A stretch of 64,000 bases of DNA, from the NCBI RefSeq assembly GCF_026213295.1, contig NC_079415.1, positions 23,809,847 to 23,873,846 on the forward strand, written 5' to 3'. The stretch is from Gadus chalcogrammus. Taxonomy: Eukaryota > Chordata > Actinopteri > Gadiformes > Gadidae. Within the stretch, counting starts at the first letter, position 1; the number at the start of each line of letters is the position of its first letter. A program made the position numbers and the translations under genes. Positions 23,848 to 35,487 of the stretch are shown in pieces. The notes beneath the pieces were generated by a model, which was not told where the DNA came from, ran no database searches, and saw nothing but the letters and a program-made list of their open reading frames with translations.

Positions 23848-24693
23848 CGCGTTTACATGGACACATCTGTTCCGCATAGATTTCTATGCGGAATAGAAGA
23901 GGTGGTGTAGTCCGTTTTAATCGCCATGTATACACTTATTCCGAATAGATTGGGGTTTAACTTAGAGCAGCCGCAGTAGTTCGCAATTGGTCCACTGAGC
24001 TCCGTCTGTACTTTTAAGCACACCGAACTTCACCGCTGTCAAGGAAAGTGGAAATATTGCCTGATTCACGTCTTTGTTATCACTCCGTAAAAGTAGTCCG
24101 GTAAGCGTGTCCGGTTGCTAAGCGACGGGACATGGGTGTTTATTAATGACGTGTTCGCGTATCGTAGTGTCCGCGCGCGTCCGAGATAACTGTAAATGAG
24201 TAGGCTACTACTAGTACTTTTGCAGGCTGAACGTTAAAATACTTCTTAACTTAGAGAGATGGCAGCTGCAGTAGTTCGCAAACGGACCTTCGAGGATTCC
24301 TGGTCACTAAATTCCTGTAAGACCACTCTCTCCCACCAGTCTTGGCTGCGGACTCGCATCCAAATTCCTCTTGTTTGCGGCGGAGCTTAAGGTAAATATA
24401 AAGATCTGACGAGAAATTGACGTTGCTGCGCTGTCCTCCTCCTTCTTAATTGAAGGAGCAGGCAGAGAAAAGCTCTCTCCTGCTGTGGTTTCATTAACAT
24501 CAAATTTAAAATCCCGATAGTGACACGACATCCATTATGTCGCCGCCGGTCCAGAGAAGTGTCAGGTGTGCGCGAGAGACAGAACGGACACTTTTGTTAC
24601 TGCCATGTATACAGTACATTCGGAACACATTTTAGGAACAGATCTATGCCACATAGAAATCTATGCGGATCAGATGTGCCATGTAAACACAGC
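23848..24693. mobile_element. TIR element in the ERV2 5' LTR
   Basis: The terminal arms (about 23848-23893 and about 24648-24693) are inverted copies with GTTTACATGG and CATAGATTTCTATG blocks. A second inverted pair lies inside (CATGTATACACTTATTCCG at about 23923, CATGTATACAGTACATTCG at about 24604). The interior holds a direct repeat of a GCAGTAGTTCGCAA block (about 23970 and about 24269). The superfamily is not determined. The same GTGATGTAAT-TGGTTTCACATTCC block lies on both sides (about 23772 and about 24706), either as a native U3 repeat or as part of the insertion. Confidence 0.6.
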
Positions 24694-25211
24694 AAGTGTT
24701 TCATGTGATGTAATCTGGTTTCACATTCCGTTTCCGTGTTGTATGTAGTTTGGTTTGGGCCTGTTTTACTTGACCCCCTGGGGAGCATAGAGAAGCAAAG
24801 GGTGATAAGGAACAGCCTCAACCACCTTCTTAACCTCTGAAGAAACTTCAATCAATAGATTAACATCTGGTTAACAAAGGCTTTTGGTTTATTGGGGGCC
24901 AACTGCCCTCAAGGATCCGATCTAAGTGTATAAAAGCTCCTAACTTTAGCTACTCAGTGGACTTCTCCCGAGCGTGCCTTTAGAGTATGAAGTTACACGC
25001 AACGAGAAGCTCCCATCTGAGGCCTCAGATTATTGTAATGTTTGCCTGTTTTATTGTTTGTTGATGCATGTTGCAACTTGTGATGTATCTTTGTTCGTAC
25101 TTTTATTACAAATATATATGACCACCAATTGTCTACAGTATTGTGTGCTTTTTGCATCTAAATATCTCATCTGTCTTAGACGCAAACTCTGATAGAGAAA
25201 TTGCCACGACA
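24694..25211 (+). repeat. ERV2 5' LTR (distal part)
   Basis: This matches the two halves of the 3' LTR (28500-28792 and 30263-30480). It contains a TATAAAAG box at about 24929 and ends CCACGACA at 25211. The 3' LTR start (TGTGATGG) has no clean counterpart here, so the true 5' boundary lies upstream, probably near 23745. Confidence 0.72.
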
Positions 25212-25214
25212 ATT

Positions 25215-25232
25215 TGGGGGCTCGTCCGGGAT
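25215..25232 (+). other. ERV2 primer-binding site, tRNA-Pro-like
   Basis: TGGGGGCTCGTCCGGGAT, three bases after the LTR, equals the tRNA-Pro primer site familiar from gammaretroviruses. Confidence 0.85.
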
Positions 25233-26240
25233 ACCTAACCTGAAGATCCCCTGAAAAATCCCTAGGTGTCTGCCAAGTCAGGTCTGAGGATCAGGTCAGG
25301 TCCCAAAGCTCTACCTCGCCTCCAGGTGACTGTAACCAGACTAATGGGGTCGAGGAAAGGGTGTCTGTGGGGGATGAAGTAGGGGTTCTTCAGTACGGTA
25401 TCCAAAGGAAAAAGAATTTGAGCAGGTGAGATCACAATCCTGTTTAAAGCTTCAAAATGAAATCCGTTACAGGAACGGTATATCGATGTTTCGGTAAACG
25501 TAAACTTATATCTGAACGATAGGCCTCGTTCAAGGAAACTCTGTTATAGGAACATATGGTTAAGCTCCGGTTCCGTCAATATATATATGGTTATATATGT
25601 AACAGAAAGGGCAGCTAGGGTCTGTCGGGGACAGTAAAGGGAAACCCGTTGAAGCGCGGTTGGGGTCATATATATATAAAAATAATAATAATAGGCATTC
25701 ATTAATAAATATATGTATATATGTGTAGTAACAAGGAGGTTACGGTGATATTAGATAATAGTAACTAATAGTGTATATGGATCTAAAAAATTATAATAGA
25801 TCGGGAGAAACATGGTGAGCGGCTCTGGAGAGTTTAAAATATTGGTATAAACTGGGCTTTCCTGATGGGGAGTTTTAGCTTAAAACGGTTGTTGGAGTCA
25901 GAGAGGAAAAGAAAAAAAAATATTTATGTTGGTGTGCATTTTATTGTTGGGAAAGAAAGGGCCAGGATAGAGAAAAAGAAATCAACCAGGGACAGAGAGC
26001 GTAGAGAGTGTAGGGATTTTTAATCTCAATTTCACCCAAGATGTAGACCCGGACCTGGACTGCACCGGCGGACCGCGTGCGAATCCCCCTTCACCTCCAC
26101 CGTATGACGAAAACGCCCAGACCGGCGCTCCATCATTCAACCTCTATCCAGACCTCACAACAAGGAGGAAGCATGTGCTAACAGCGCAACGGGTTTTATG
26201 GCAGTCCGGGATACGTTTTCCGTGCATGGAGACCCAGTGA
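25233..26240 (+). pseudogene. ERV2 leader and gag remnant
   Basis: About 800 bp of leader with TATATA-rich patches leads into a frame at about 26030-26240. That frame carries an acidic segment and a PPPYDE motif (26094-26111), a late-domain-like element typical of gag proteins that recruit budding machinery. The frame stops at about 26239. Most of gag and all of protease and reverse transcriptase are missing, replaced by the L1/Harbinger block. Confidence 0.55.
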
Positions 26241-26329
26241 CATTAAGGACATAGCAGAATGTCGAATAGCGAAATGGTAGGCTCAGCGTCACAACGCACA
26301 CAAGCAACACATCCAAATGAATGTTGTAT

Positions 26330-26700
26330 GGTTCTCACCAGCCTTACTCGACCTGATCAGAAGTGTGTTGCCTATGTTTCAAGTGCCCCCTTAGTACATC
26401 AGTCTTTACGCATATGGGCTCAAGTGCGACGACACTTTGGTTGGCAGGCTGGCTCGCTCTGGGCCCCAATTGCGTCTAATCATCGATTTGCCCCTTCATT
26501 TCATAATGACTATTTCTCGGCCTGGCAAAAGAAGGGTATAATCTCATTTAAAGATATGTACATAACAGGTGTTTTTGCTTCATTCGAACAGCTCAAAACT
26601 AAATTTAATCTTCGGAATGTTAATTTCTTTAGTTATTTACAGGTTAGGGACTGGGCACGTAACAATACAGGAATGTTCCCTATAATCCCCGAACCTCAAC
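26330..26700 (+). pseudogene. L1 ORF2 C-terminal fragment
   Basis: Residues from LTRPDQKCVAYVSSAPL through HQSLRIWAQVRRHFG, the SFKDMYITGVFASFEQL motif and YLQVRDWARNN match the C-terminal region of fish L1 ORF2. It lies in one open frame (26259-26849) that runs directly into a Harbinger-like segment. The upstream L1 domains (endonuclease, reverse transcriptase) are absent. Confidence 0.75.
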
Positions 26701-27095
26701 CTATGGATAGTCTCATAACATCCCCGACTAACAGGAATAATCAGATTAGTCCCGAAATAAAATGTTTGGCCACACTACGTTATTTAGCAACAGGGGAAAT
26801 GCAACTTTGCAATGCCGACGATTTAGGCTATTTCCTTGTTTTTCGGTGATTCAGTGGGCTCGTCTGAACAACCAATCACCGAACTGACCTCTTCGGTGAA
26901 CTCGTGCACGAAAATGTACGTAATCCATAGCAACGGCGCGTCACTCTTAGTTCACTCTTTGTGATTTATCCTTAGTAAGAGTAGGTCTCAGCGGCTTTGT
27001 GAATAACTTTTAAGAAAAAACTCCTACGTAAAATGTTTTAGCGCGAGTTAGGAGCACTCCTAGCGGTAAGATAAAATGCTTTGTGAATACGGCCC
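26701..27095 (+). mobile_element. Harbinger-type fragment
   Basis: The continuation of the same frame reads RNNQISPEIKCLATLRYLA and then GEMQLCNADDLG, resembling the N-terminal part of HARBI1-like transposases. Non-coding sequence follows and ends at about 27095 in a TTTGTGAATACGGCCCC terminus, a PIF/Harbinger-style end. The matching left terminus is not found, so the copy is 5' truncated or rearranged. Confidence 0.6.
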
Positions 27096-27667
27096 CTGGA
27101 CAACGCTCCTCCTCCTCCTGCTTTCGGCCCGACCAGTGGCCCAATCCAGTGCAAATATCCCACGTCACGACTCCTCTACATCAGACTTTATGAAGTTACA
27201 GACCATGAGAGGCCCACCTGAAGAGCTACGGAACGGTCTGCTGGACGACACAAGGAGACAGTCCAGCAGGACCAACAGCACCAGAGTGGTGGCCTCCATG
27301 GTGCCTGTGTAGCCACAAGGAAGTGGCCTGAACAAAGAGACAAAGGAGGGTCTCAGAGACGGGAGAGACGTGGGGACAGGCACTTCAAAGGACAACCCAT
27401 GATGCGGATGAGAGGCAGGAAGCAGAGAGAGAGGTGGAGGCGTGTCCAGGCGGATGGAGAGAAGAGCAGTGTACGGAAAGTATCGCACTAGACACAGCAT
27501 TCACGTATATTACAAGAGACGAGATTTAATTTGTAACTAGGGCTGTCTATAGAGTGTGTCATAGTTTCTAAGAAGTATATCTGAAAGGTTTGAAAGTTAT
27601 TAGGAAAAGTAGTTTGAAGGATCAAAGACAAGTAAAAAAGTCATCCAACAGAATTGACACACGCAAC
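27096..27667. other. ERV2 internal sequence, unassigned
   Basis: It starts with a leucine-rich frame (TTLLLLLLSARPVAQ) that could be a decayed envelope signal peptide, but nothing firmer is visible. The rest is arginine/glycine-rich without motif. Confidence 0.3.
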
Positions 27668-27993
27668 CATTGTGCGTACCACCCTCGGAGTGACGGGACA
27701 GTAGAGAGGTAGAATGGTCCCGTAGAGAACAACGTCTACGGGACAACAAGCAAATGTAACTGCAGATACTGCTCAAGGAAGGGCAACTCCACGATACATG
27801 GATTACTATCGGAGACGTGCCTGGAATTCACCAAGGTGGTTGGAATCATTCCAAGTCCTGTGGATCACAGCAAGGTAGCTAAGAGTGCTACCCGGACCCA
27901 CGCCAGCCACTGCAAGCGGGCACCATCACCAACGACAAAGGTTACTTCCGACCCAACCCCCTTGGCCGTCACCCCAACACTGAAACCAGGGTG
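27668..27993 (+). pseudogene. ERV2 integrase-to-envelope remnant
   Basis: One frame with a single internal stop reads NHCAYHPRSDGTVER, the conserved end of a retroviral integrase core. It then passes into a cysteine-bearing segment (CNCRYCSRKGN) and a lysine/threonine-rich tail ending in a stop at 27993. The match is short but the YHP-S-G-VER pattern is specific. The frame is broken and partial. Confidence 0.5.
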
Positions 27994-28335
27994 AAGTGCT
28001 AGTAACTCACCCTTACACACACAATCACGTCAGAACCAGGCCCAAAAGACTGTCTCTGGCCTGGGGAGAGATGGGGCCAGAATCGACATCATTCAGAATG
28101 GACGCCAGCCCTGGACCACTATCTGACGGGATTGATAGTGTGATAGAAGTTTTATTTTATTTGTTCCAGGTGATGTTAAGTGATTTTGTACTACCTTCTG
28201 TAAAAGCGAACGGTGGTATAAAAATCTGTACTTGGAGGCCATGGTCGGACATAGTAGATTGCGAACATATGCGTGTTGTGATCAAGTGATCATTTTAATC
28301 CTAAGGGTTGCATGATTTTGTGATTATAAATAATC

Positions 28336-28346
28336 AAAGGGGGGAT
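28336..28346 (+). other. ERV2 polypurine tract
   Basis: AAAGGGGGGAT immediately precedes the 3' LTR start TGTGATGG at 28347, as expected for the plus-strand primer of reverse transcription. Confidence 0.75.
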
Positions 28347-29141
28347 TGTGATGGAAAATCTACATGTTGGAACGTTTTTTGTCTATCTATGAACTTAAGT
28401 TTTGTTACTATTTTGTGTGATGCATATATTGCCTGCCTTCTCCTCTCCTTGTGGGTCATCTAAAGTGTGAACCTTTGAGGGTCGTGTGATGCATTTTATT
28501 GCCTGCCTCTTCCTCACCTTTCGTGTGATGTAATCTGTTTCCATGCAATCCTTTGATGTACGGGCCTGTTCCTCGACCCCCTGGCTAGCGTCGAGTAAGC
28601 ATAAGGGTTACATGGCACGGCCGCCACCCCCTTGAATGGCATCCAGGAGAGCTTCCATTGTAAAGATTACCATCTGGTAAACAAAGGCTTTTGGTTTATT
28701 GGGGGACACACCCCCTCCAGAACCCAACCCAAGTGAATAAGAACTCACGACTAGGAACAATCGGTGGACTTCTCCCGAGCGTACCTTTAGAGCAGGCATC
28801 TCCAAACGGCGGACCGCGGTCCGGGTCCGGACCAAGTGACGTTCCTATCCGGACCCATGACCAATTAAAAAGAATATCTATATATATATCTATATATATA
28901 TTTTTTTTTTATGATTTCACTAGCATGATTATGTTAGTATAATCATTTCTCACTGAAATACAAATTGAAAGGCAGAATAGTCTGTTGTACAGCATAAAAA
29001 CAGCAAAAAGCAATGATCTTCACAAAGCGAAGATCATGCACTCACCGAACTCCCCCCCTCCCTCCGTCTGTCACGGCATGTGCGTAATAGCGTCACTCAA
29101 ATAATAGCCAATCAAATTTTTTGTTTACCGGAAGAGCGATT

Positions 29142-29852
29142 TGGAATGAGAAAATGGCTTGCTCGAAAATAAGGAAATTTGACCCCGAAAACAGACATTT
29201 TAAAGATGAATGGACTGACCAGTTCATTCTCCCGCAAGGCAGTACAAAACCTTTGTTGTGTCTCTTATGTGTTGAAACCGTGGCGCTGATAAAAAGCGGG
29301 AATATGCGGCATTACGAATCCAAACAAAGATCCTTCGAGGAAAAGTATCCCCAGAAGTCAGAAGTAAGAGCGTGGAAAATATCCGAGCTGAGAGCTCAGT
29401 ATGAGAGGTCTACGCATGTCTTTACATACTCATTTACAGGCCAGCAACGTGCAAATGAATGCTCACTTAAGATTGCATGGATTTTGGGGCAACTTAAAAA
29501 AACTTTCAGTGACACGACTGTTGTGAAGGCCTGTTCTTGAACGCCGCTGCCGAGACGTTACTTGAAGGTAAACAAAGGGATGATTTGTGTGAAAAAATAA
29601 AGCGAATCCCAATGTGAGCTGCAACGACAACCAGAAAATCCGAAATGTTATCAGATGACGCACTGTCACAGCTTCATGCGGCTGTTCAGAGTGCCCCATC
29701 CTTAGCCATTGATGAGTCTTCAGATGTAACGGATAATGCCCAGCTTTTGGTTGTGCGATTGTTTTATCAAAACAAGAAAGAGATCTGTGAGGACCTGTTG
29801 GGTCTAACACCACTTGAGACACTGTTTTGCTTACTTGAAATGAAGGCCTAAT
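29142..29852 (+). pseudogene. hAT transposase N-terminal fragment
   Basis: The frame runs 29121-29540. From the methionine near 29154 it reads IRKFDPENRHFKDEWTDQF, a zinc-finger-like CLLC segment and KYPQKSEVRAWKISELRAQY, in the manner of the hAT proteins related to vertebrate SCAND3/ZBED5/GTF2IRD2 genes. After stops, a second piece (29645-29852) has the first catalytic block LAIDESSDVTDNAQLLV. All later blocks are deleted. Non-functional. Confidence 0.7.
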
Positions 29853-30055
29853 GCTCTTTTTTTTGTGTTTATTTGAAATGTAGGCCAGGTGTACCTGTTT
29901 TGCTTACTTGAAATGTAGGCCTAATGCACTTTGTGTTTATTTGAAGTGTAGGCCTAGTGTTCCTGTTCTGCTTACTTCACATGTAGGCCTTATGCACTTT
30001 TTATGTTTACTTGAATTGCAGGCCTAATGTACCTGTTTTGTTTACTTGAAATGTT
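29822..30055. repeat. Minisatellite, about 66-bp units
   Basis: About three and a half tandem units built from a CTGTTTTGCTTACTTGAAAT half and a GTAGGCCTAATGCACTTT half, with about 10-15% divergence. It occupies the 3' portion of the hAT element. Confidence 0.8.
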
Positions 30056-30480
30056 AATATGCGTTACTTTGTCTTACTAGTCTTTCATGGTTAAAAGTAA
30101 GCTATTTGGAAATTGAAAATAAATACACCTGAAATTATAAGGTAATATGCTGTGTTGATTGTATTTGACAAAAGAAGGCTATTATGACGTGGTAGGTTTG
30201 GACCTTTCTTGGAAGGAATTTTTAGTAACTGGACCTTGTTCAATTTTAATTTAAGACCCCTGCTTTAGAGTATGAAGTAAGACGCAAGGCGAACTCCCAT
30301 CTGAGGCCTCAGATTATTATATTGTATGCCTGTTATGTTGTTTGTTGATGCATGTTGTGATGTATCTTTGTTCGTACTTTTATTACAAATATGACCAGCA
30401 ATTGCCTGCAAGTATTGTGTGCTTTTTGCATCTAAATATCTCATCTGTCTTAGACGCAATATCTGAGAAATTGCCACGAC

Positions 30481-30791
30481 GCATGCACACATGTACACCA
30501 TCGATCTGTATGCATAGTGGTTAATGTATGTTGAAGGGTAAAGCTGTGACCTGGAAAAAGATTTTATGTAAATCAACATTTTATGTAATTCTGACTTCAT
30601 ATTATGTAAGGATTGGGTATATAAGGAGCAGGACGAGAATCATTCTGGAGTGTCTTTGTAAACCTCACTCGGCTTTGTTGTTGCTTGTTTGTGGGTAACA
30701 ATAAAGTCTCTGTCAATACTTGATCCGGACTCCCCGATTCCTCATGTTATTTTAAGTTAGTTGAAGTGATAGAACTCGGTTATAGTTTCTA
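30481..30791 (+). repeat. ERV1 3' LTR
   Basis: Matches the 5' LTR at 21479-21791, including the TATATAAGG box (about 30618). It has an intact AATAAAG signal (about 30700). The extreme first and last bases differ from the 5' copy, at the junction with ERV2 and at the right flank. Confidence 0.78.
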
Positions 30792-31408
30792 TCTAACCGA
30801 AAAAATATCAGTTTTCACGCGTCCACACGGAAACACAGAACATTTGGTTTTGTAAAAACTCTACTTTGGCTGGTGTTTTCCATGAGCTCGTTTTCAGCAA
30901 CCCCAGAAACACTGTGTTTATGTAGGAGGCAAAACTGAATTCAAATATGGAGGATGGGGCTTTTATCCACAGTGTCTTTCAATGAACTTTAGCTATAGGG
31001 TCTCATGCTCTGGGATGGTTGCAGGTTAGGCTGTGGACCTGGGGGATTCGAACGTGGAACCTTTGGTCCCGGGAGTGAAACAGCACAACCACTAGAAGAC
31101 GGATATGCATGATGTGGACCTGTGGCTTCCTAAGATGAGGACAGCCTATGGAAGGGTTTCACATGATGTCACCCAACCCCCAAGGCACTCTTCCAACATT
31201 ATTATAATAAGAATGACAACCAGTTGCGTTCTCATTCCAAAATGTTTTGTGGAGCAGAACCAAGTTGGCGGCCTGGGCTTCTTTTATGGAACTGCAGGTC
31301 ACATGATCGAATCCCTCCAATGGGCCTCATAGAAACAAAGGACCTGAGGCTCAGTCTGACGTTACGTAAGAGAGACAACTCCCTTCTCTCCAATTCCTCA
31401 GCCTGAGG
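30792..31408. other. Anonymous sequence
   Basis: Right flank of the ERV stack. Unique-looking, with no recognised gene or repeat boundary. Confidence 0.4.
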
Positions 31409-31832
<424 letters not shown>

Positions 31833-34559
31833 TAATGCGAGTGAGCTGAAGTCAAGATGAGTTAACTCCTGGGATGGGTAATAGTTTCCTGAATGGTAAC
31901 CCTGAGCATCTTTCTCTATTTATGAACCTCTAGTCCGGAGGTGAACCTCTCTAATATTGCAACCCGGTATCACGCAATTGTGTGCTCATGCGCACAAACG
32001 TTATTATTATCTCCGCCATCTATTGAAGCGTGTTCCAGAGCACGATAGTCCGACTTTTCTCGTGCTACACAGAACGAAAGGTAAACCAATGCATTCTGAA
32101 TGGGAGTGTTCTCAGACAATTAACATGCTCCACAAAACGGTACGAGAGAGAGAGAAAGAGAGAGAGGGAGGCTTCAGAAAGGGTGTGCGCAGATTGTAGT
32201 GCACCCTAGTTATATGCCAAAACCACAAATGCTATATATATATATATATTGCCTAATTATATATATTGCCTATATATATATATATAGGCTATATATATAA
32301 TTAGGCTATAATTATATTATTTAGTGTGTAATGAGACAATCTATAGCCAAATTGTCGAAGATGCCCGAGAATCTCCGGAGATATCAGCATGGGAAATCGA
32401 CGCATCCGACCCATGAACCTATAAAGAAAGACATCACCTGGGGAGCGGAGAGAAGCGGGAGAGAACGTTTGCGGTGCTGGTTTGTGTCACGTAAGTAGAG
32501 GGTTCTCATGTCTCATGCATTCGGCGTGAGACACACGCAATTCAACCCATGCACACGCTCGAACCTGGTCTCACGAAAATACGTGACACTGTCACGTTAT
32601 TTAATCTATTGAAGGCCTATTTTCTAAATTTTGTATTTCAATTGGAAGTAGGCTATTTGTCGTGTCATTAAGCACGACTTCCAAACTAAGGTTCTGTCCG
32701 GGAGCGTTCTCCCTAATGTCCCTTATGGAGCTCCGTACAGATCATTCATTGTTGAAAATTGTCTGTGATAACTAACAAATGACAGCTTTTGGCCACCCGT
32801 TTCTACTTAAAATTGTCTATGATAACTAACAATATGACAGCTTTTGGCCACCCGTTTCTACTTTCACCTTTGATACTGAGAAATTGTGACAATACACAGA
32901 TATATTAAATGCAGGTGCGCTGCTCTGTAGGCAAACCGCGAAGGAAAAAAGGGTAGCTGCTTCATCTGTTCTTTTTAGAATTGTATGTCTTGATGTTTAT
33001 TTTATCTAGCCATCTATTCTCTTGTTTTTGGCTATGTGAATGAACGTCCGCGTCGATGCCTCGCAAGTCCAGTGTCGCGAGCGGACGTTGCCATGACATC
33101 TAGAAATCATACCGTATTTAATGGGTTTTAGTGAGTGTAACATAATTCACCTACAGTATTTTTTTATGTGTTGTTCTCTCAATTGTGTTAGGCATGTCGT
33201 TTACTGTCTTGGTTGTTCAGGGATCGCTGTCCCTTTAAGGATTACGACCGTCTCATGACGTCAGAGCCCATGCAGGATTTGTTTACTTGCAGCACGTTTT
33301 GATTTCCTGTTTCTCTCTTCCTGCATCTTCTCAATGCCGTGGAACGCTCCGTTCACTTGCATGGGTAGTAGTCCGGTGACTTGTCTACCCCAGCATCTTC
33401 CGTTGCTAAGCGACGTCACCGTCTTTGCGGACAAATTATTTCTCTGCTGATCAACACTAAGAATGGCCAAAAGACTTGTATCCCCCCCCCCCCCCCCCCC
33501 CTTTTTTTACAGTAGAGTGGTGGAGGGATGACGTATGTTGGCCAACCCGGAAGTGAGCGTCGCCCTGGATTCCCTCGACAAAAAGACAACGGGTTTTGCC
33601 ATTGGATTTTGGATTATTGCAGAAACATTTGCATCTTTGAAGCACCTCCTCAAAAACTGAAAATAAATAAATAAATAAAAATAACCGTGCTCCAAAGAAC
33701 GAAATGTAAACCAATGCATTCTGAATGGGAGTGTTTCTCCGATTTTTCCATGCTACACAGAACAAAATGTAAACCCATGCAAATAAAGACTTCATGGTCC
33801 TAATAATTTAGACATCATTAATCTCCTGAGTGTGTAGGGTGGTATTCTATTTTTTTCAACGGGGCTGCATCCAGTCACTTGACCGTTAAGGTTGCTATGG
33901 TGGTTGCTATCGACCGCCCCCTCTAATCCTTACATGGCTCTAAAAACCACGCGGCAAAGGAGCTGCCGTCAATTGTGTTGGTTTTGTCGTAAACTAGGGT
34001 CCGATGGTTAGAAAATAGACAGATATTCCAAGGTATCCTTAAAAGGCAGCTTGGATGTTTTTATTTTCTGCAGTTTAGACTTCTACTATAACCTATTTAT
34101 GAAAGCAAAACACCAAGCTCATTGATTTAACGAGGCAGGGTTATTTGAAACAATTTATTAAATAAATATTTGTGAGATGTCATTACTTCTCTTGAGTTTG
34201 CTTCCTATTTATGTCGAGTATACACCCCTACTGTCCACAAGCATCCCCCCCCCCTCCCCATATGGATTTGGAAAATTGTTGCCACGTCCCAGTGGTGGAG
34301 GTATCATATATATGAAAGAGGGCATTCAATTATACTTTAATGATCAATTAGGAGGCCGAAGCCCTAAAGGAAGTGATGCAATAGGTGACTGGGTCGACAA
34401 CATTTAAGTAAGCTGTACCTTGGGGTCTCTTATATATCAAAGGGGGTCTTAAAGGACGCATACGCTTCAACCTGTGGCTCCAGCCCTACAGGAAATTACT
34501 CAGCAAGTGCTCCATCTCGTTGCACCTGCACCAGTGTTGTTTTTGGCAGGCATTTTAGA

Positions 34560-34750
34560 TTTAGTTTTAGTCTTAGTCTTTTGACGAAATGCTTCTTAGT
34601 TTTAGTCCCATTTTAGTCATTTCTATCTTTGAAAGTTTTAGTCTAGTTTTAGTCTGACGAAAACTCAAAAGGTTTTAGTCTAGTTTTAGTCCGACGAAAA
34701 CTCCAAAGGTTTTAGTCTAGTTTTAGTCCGAAAACTCAAAAGGTTTTAGT
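34560..34750. repeat. Subterminal repeats of the hAT transposon
   Basis: At least three tandem units pair a TTTTAGTCTAGTTTTAGTC stretch with GACGAAAACTC and AAAAGG, with period about 40 bp. The opposite end (38720-38870) carries scattered GACGAAAA and TTAGTC/TCGTC words. hAT transposases are known to bind short subterminal motifs, so these are candidate binding sites. Confidence 0.75.
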
Positions 34751-35323
34751 CAAAAATCAAATATAGATAAGATGCGTGTATTTATTTAATAGGCCAATAC
34801 ATTGATCATAATGAAGCACACTGAGACTGATCTAACTTTCAAAAGGTGAGTTGTTGTTTTTTTTTTCTCGACTTTTTTCTCTCTACCTTTTCTTTTATTA
34901 TTTTGTTGCAGACAACACAATGGCACACTGAGTATTGTATCACAATAAAATATGATTAAACAAAAATAAAGCTCACTTGACTTCACATGAACTTGAAGTA
35001 GGAGGGGAACACAATGTGGCTCCTAGTGCAATTCTACTAAAATATGAGGGGTTGGGGAACAGTAATCTTACTCTTAACAAACAAGTTTCACAACCACAAG
35101 TCAAGTTATAGAGACATTAAAATCCCAACATGGCCATGAATGGATTTCCAAATATGTAAAGATCAAACAAAACAAAGATCTGCATATATAAAAACAGAAA
35201 TTTTAAGGCAACCAGCTCTGCAAATACAAATATTTAAGGCAACCAAACAGAATCAACATGGAAGCGTAATACAATCTGTACAATCAATGATACAAGTCAA
35301 CTAAGTCAAGTAACTTGCCACTA

Positions 35324-35482
35324 CTAGGTTCACACTGGCGGCCTGAATCTGGCCCGAATCAGATCTGCGGCAGATCAGACATTCAAGCTCCACATGGGTC
35401 ACATCACAACATTGGAGCTTGTAGATCTGACACAGATCTGATTCAGGCCAGATTTAAGCTGCCAGTATAAACTGGGCCTAGG
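35324..35482. mobile_element. Foldback MITE in the hAT 3' region
   Basis: Arms 35324-35376 and about 35425-35482 are inverted copies (CTAGGTTCACACTGGCGGCC against CCTAGGCCCAGTTTATACTG on the other strand), including CCTGAATCTGGCC and AATCAGATCTG words. It lies five bases beyond the transposase stop, so it did not interrupt the gene. Confidence 0.72.
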
Positions 35483-35487
35483 TAGCC

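Larger units (their letters stand above)
28793..30262 (+). mobile_element. hAT element, internally deleted, in the ERV2 3' LTR
   Basis: The termini are CAGGCATCTCCAAA and (reverse complement of the right end) CAGGGGTCTTAAAT. A perfect 8-bp duplication CTTTAGAG lies at 28785-28792 and 30263-30270, and the uninterrupted 5' LTR has one CTTTAGAG at the same place. It encodes only the N-terminal part of a transposase, followed by a minisatellite. Confidence 0.9.
23740..30480 (+). mobile_element. Inner endogenous retrovirus (ERV2, tRNA-Pro type)
   Basis: Components: a 5' LTR (ends 25211; start uncertain because a TIR element at 23848-24693 interrupts its U3), a tRNA-Pro-like primer site (25215), and a decayed gag with a PPPY motif (26094). 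An L1/Harbinger mixture follows (26330-27095), then a short integrase/envelope remnant (27668-27993), a polypurine tract (28336-28346) and a 3' LTR (28347-30480, split by a hAT element). The primer type and tract resemble gammaretroviruses; fish carry related endogenous families. Nothing here encodes a complete viral protein. Confidence 0.72.
28347..30480 (+). repeat. ERV2 3' LTR, split by a hAT element
   Basis: LTR sequence occupies 28347-28792 and 30263-30480, about 665 bp without the insert. U3 has three TTTCGTGTGATG-type repeats (about 28417, 28471 and 28519). The TATA box of the 5' copy is lost (GTGAATAAGAAC at about 28732). It abuts the ERV1 3' LTR at 30481. Confidence 0.75.
21479..30791 (+). 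mobile_element. Outer endogenous retrovirus-like element (ERV1), nested
   Basis: Two similar LTRs (21479-21796 and 30481-30791) in the same orientation bracket about 9 kb. Between them are a primer-binding site, a splice-donor-like AAAAAGGTAAGC (about 21894-21905), a decayed gag and then a second retrovirus-like element (about 23740-30480). That inner element abuts the start of the 3' LTR. No pol of the outer element is recognisable, so it was largely deleted before or during the nested insertion. The copy is a non-functional fossil. Confidence 0.72.

Noticed and set aside
31957..32199. An 80-codon frame repeated in inverse at 46019-46249 as a conserved protein
   Set aside because: Both are parts of the inverted arms; the similarity reflects the arm duplication and the GA-rich tract, not coding constraint.
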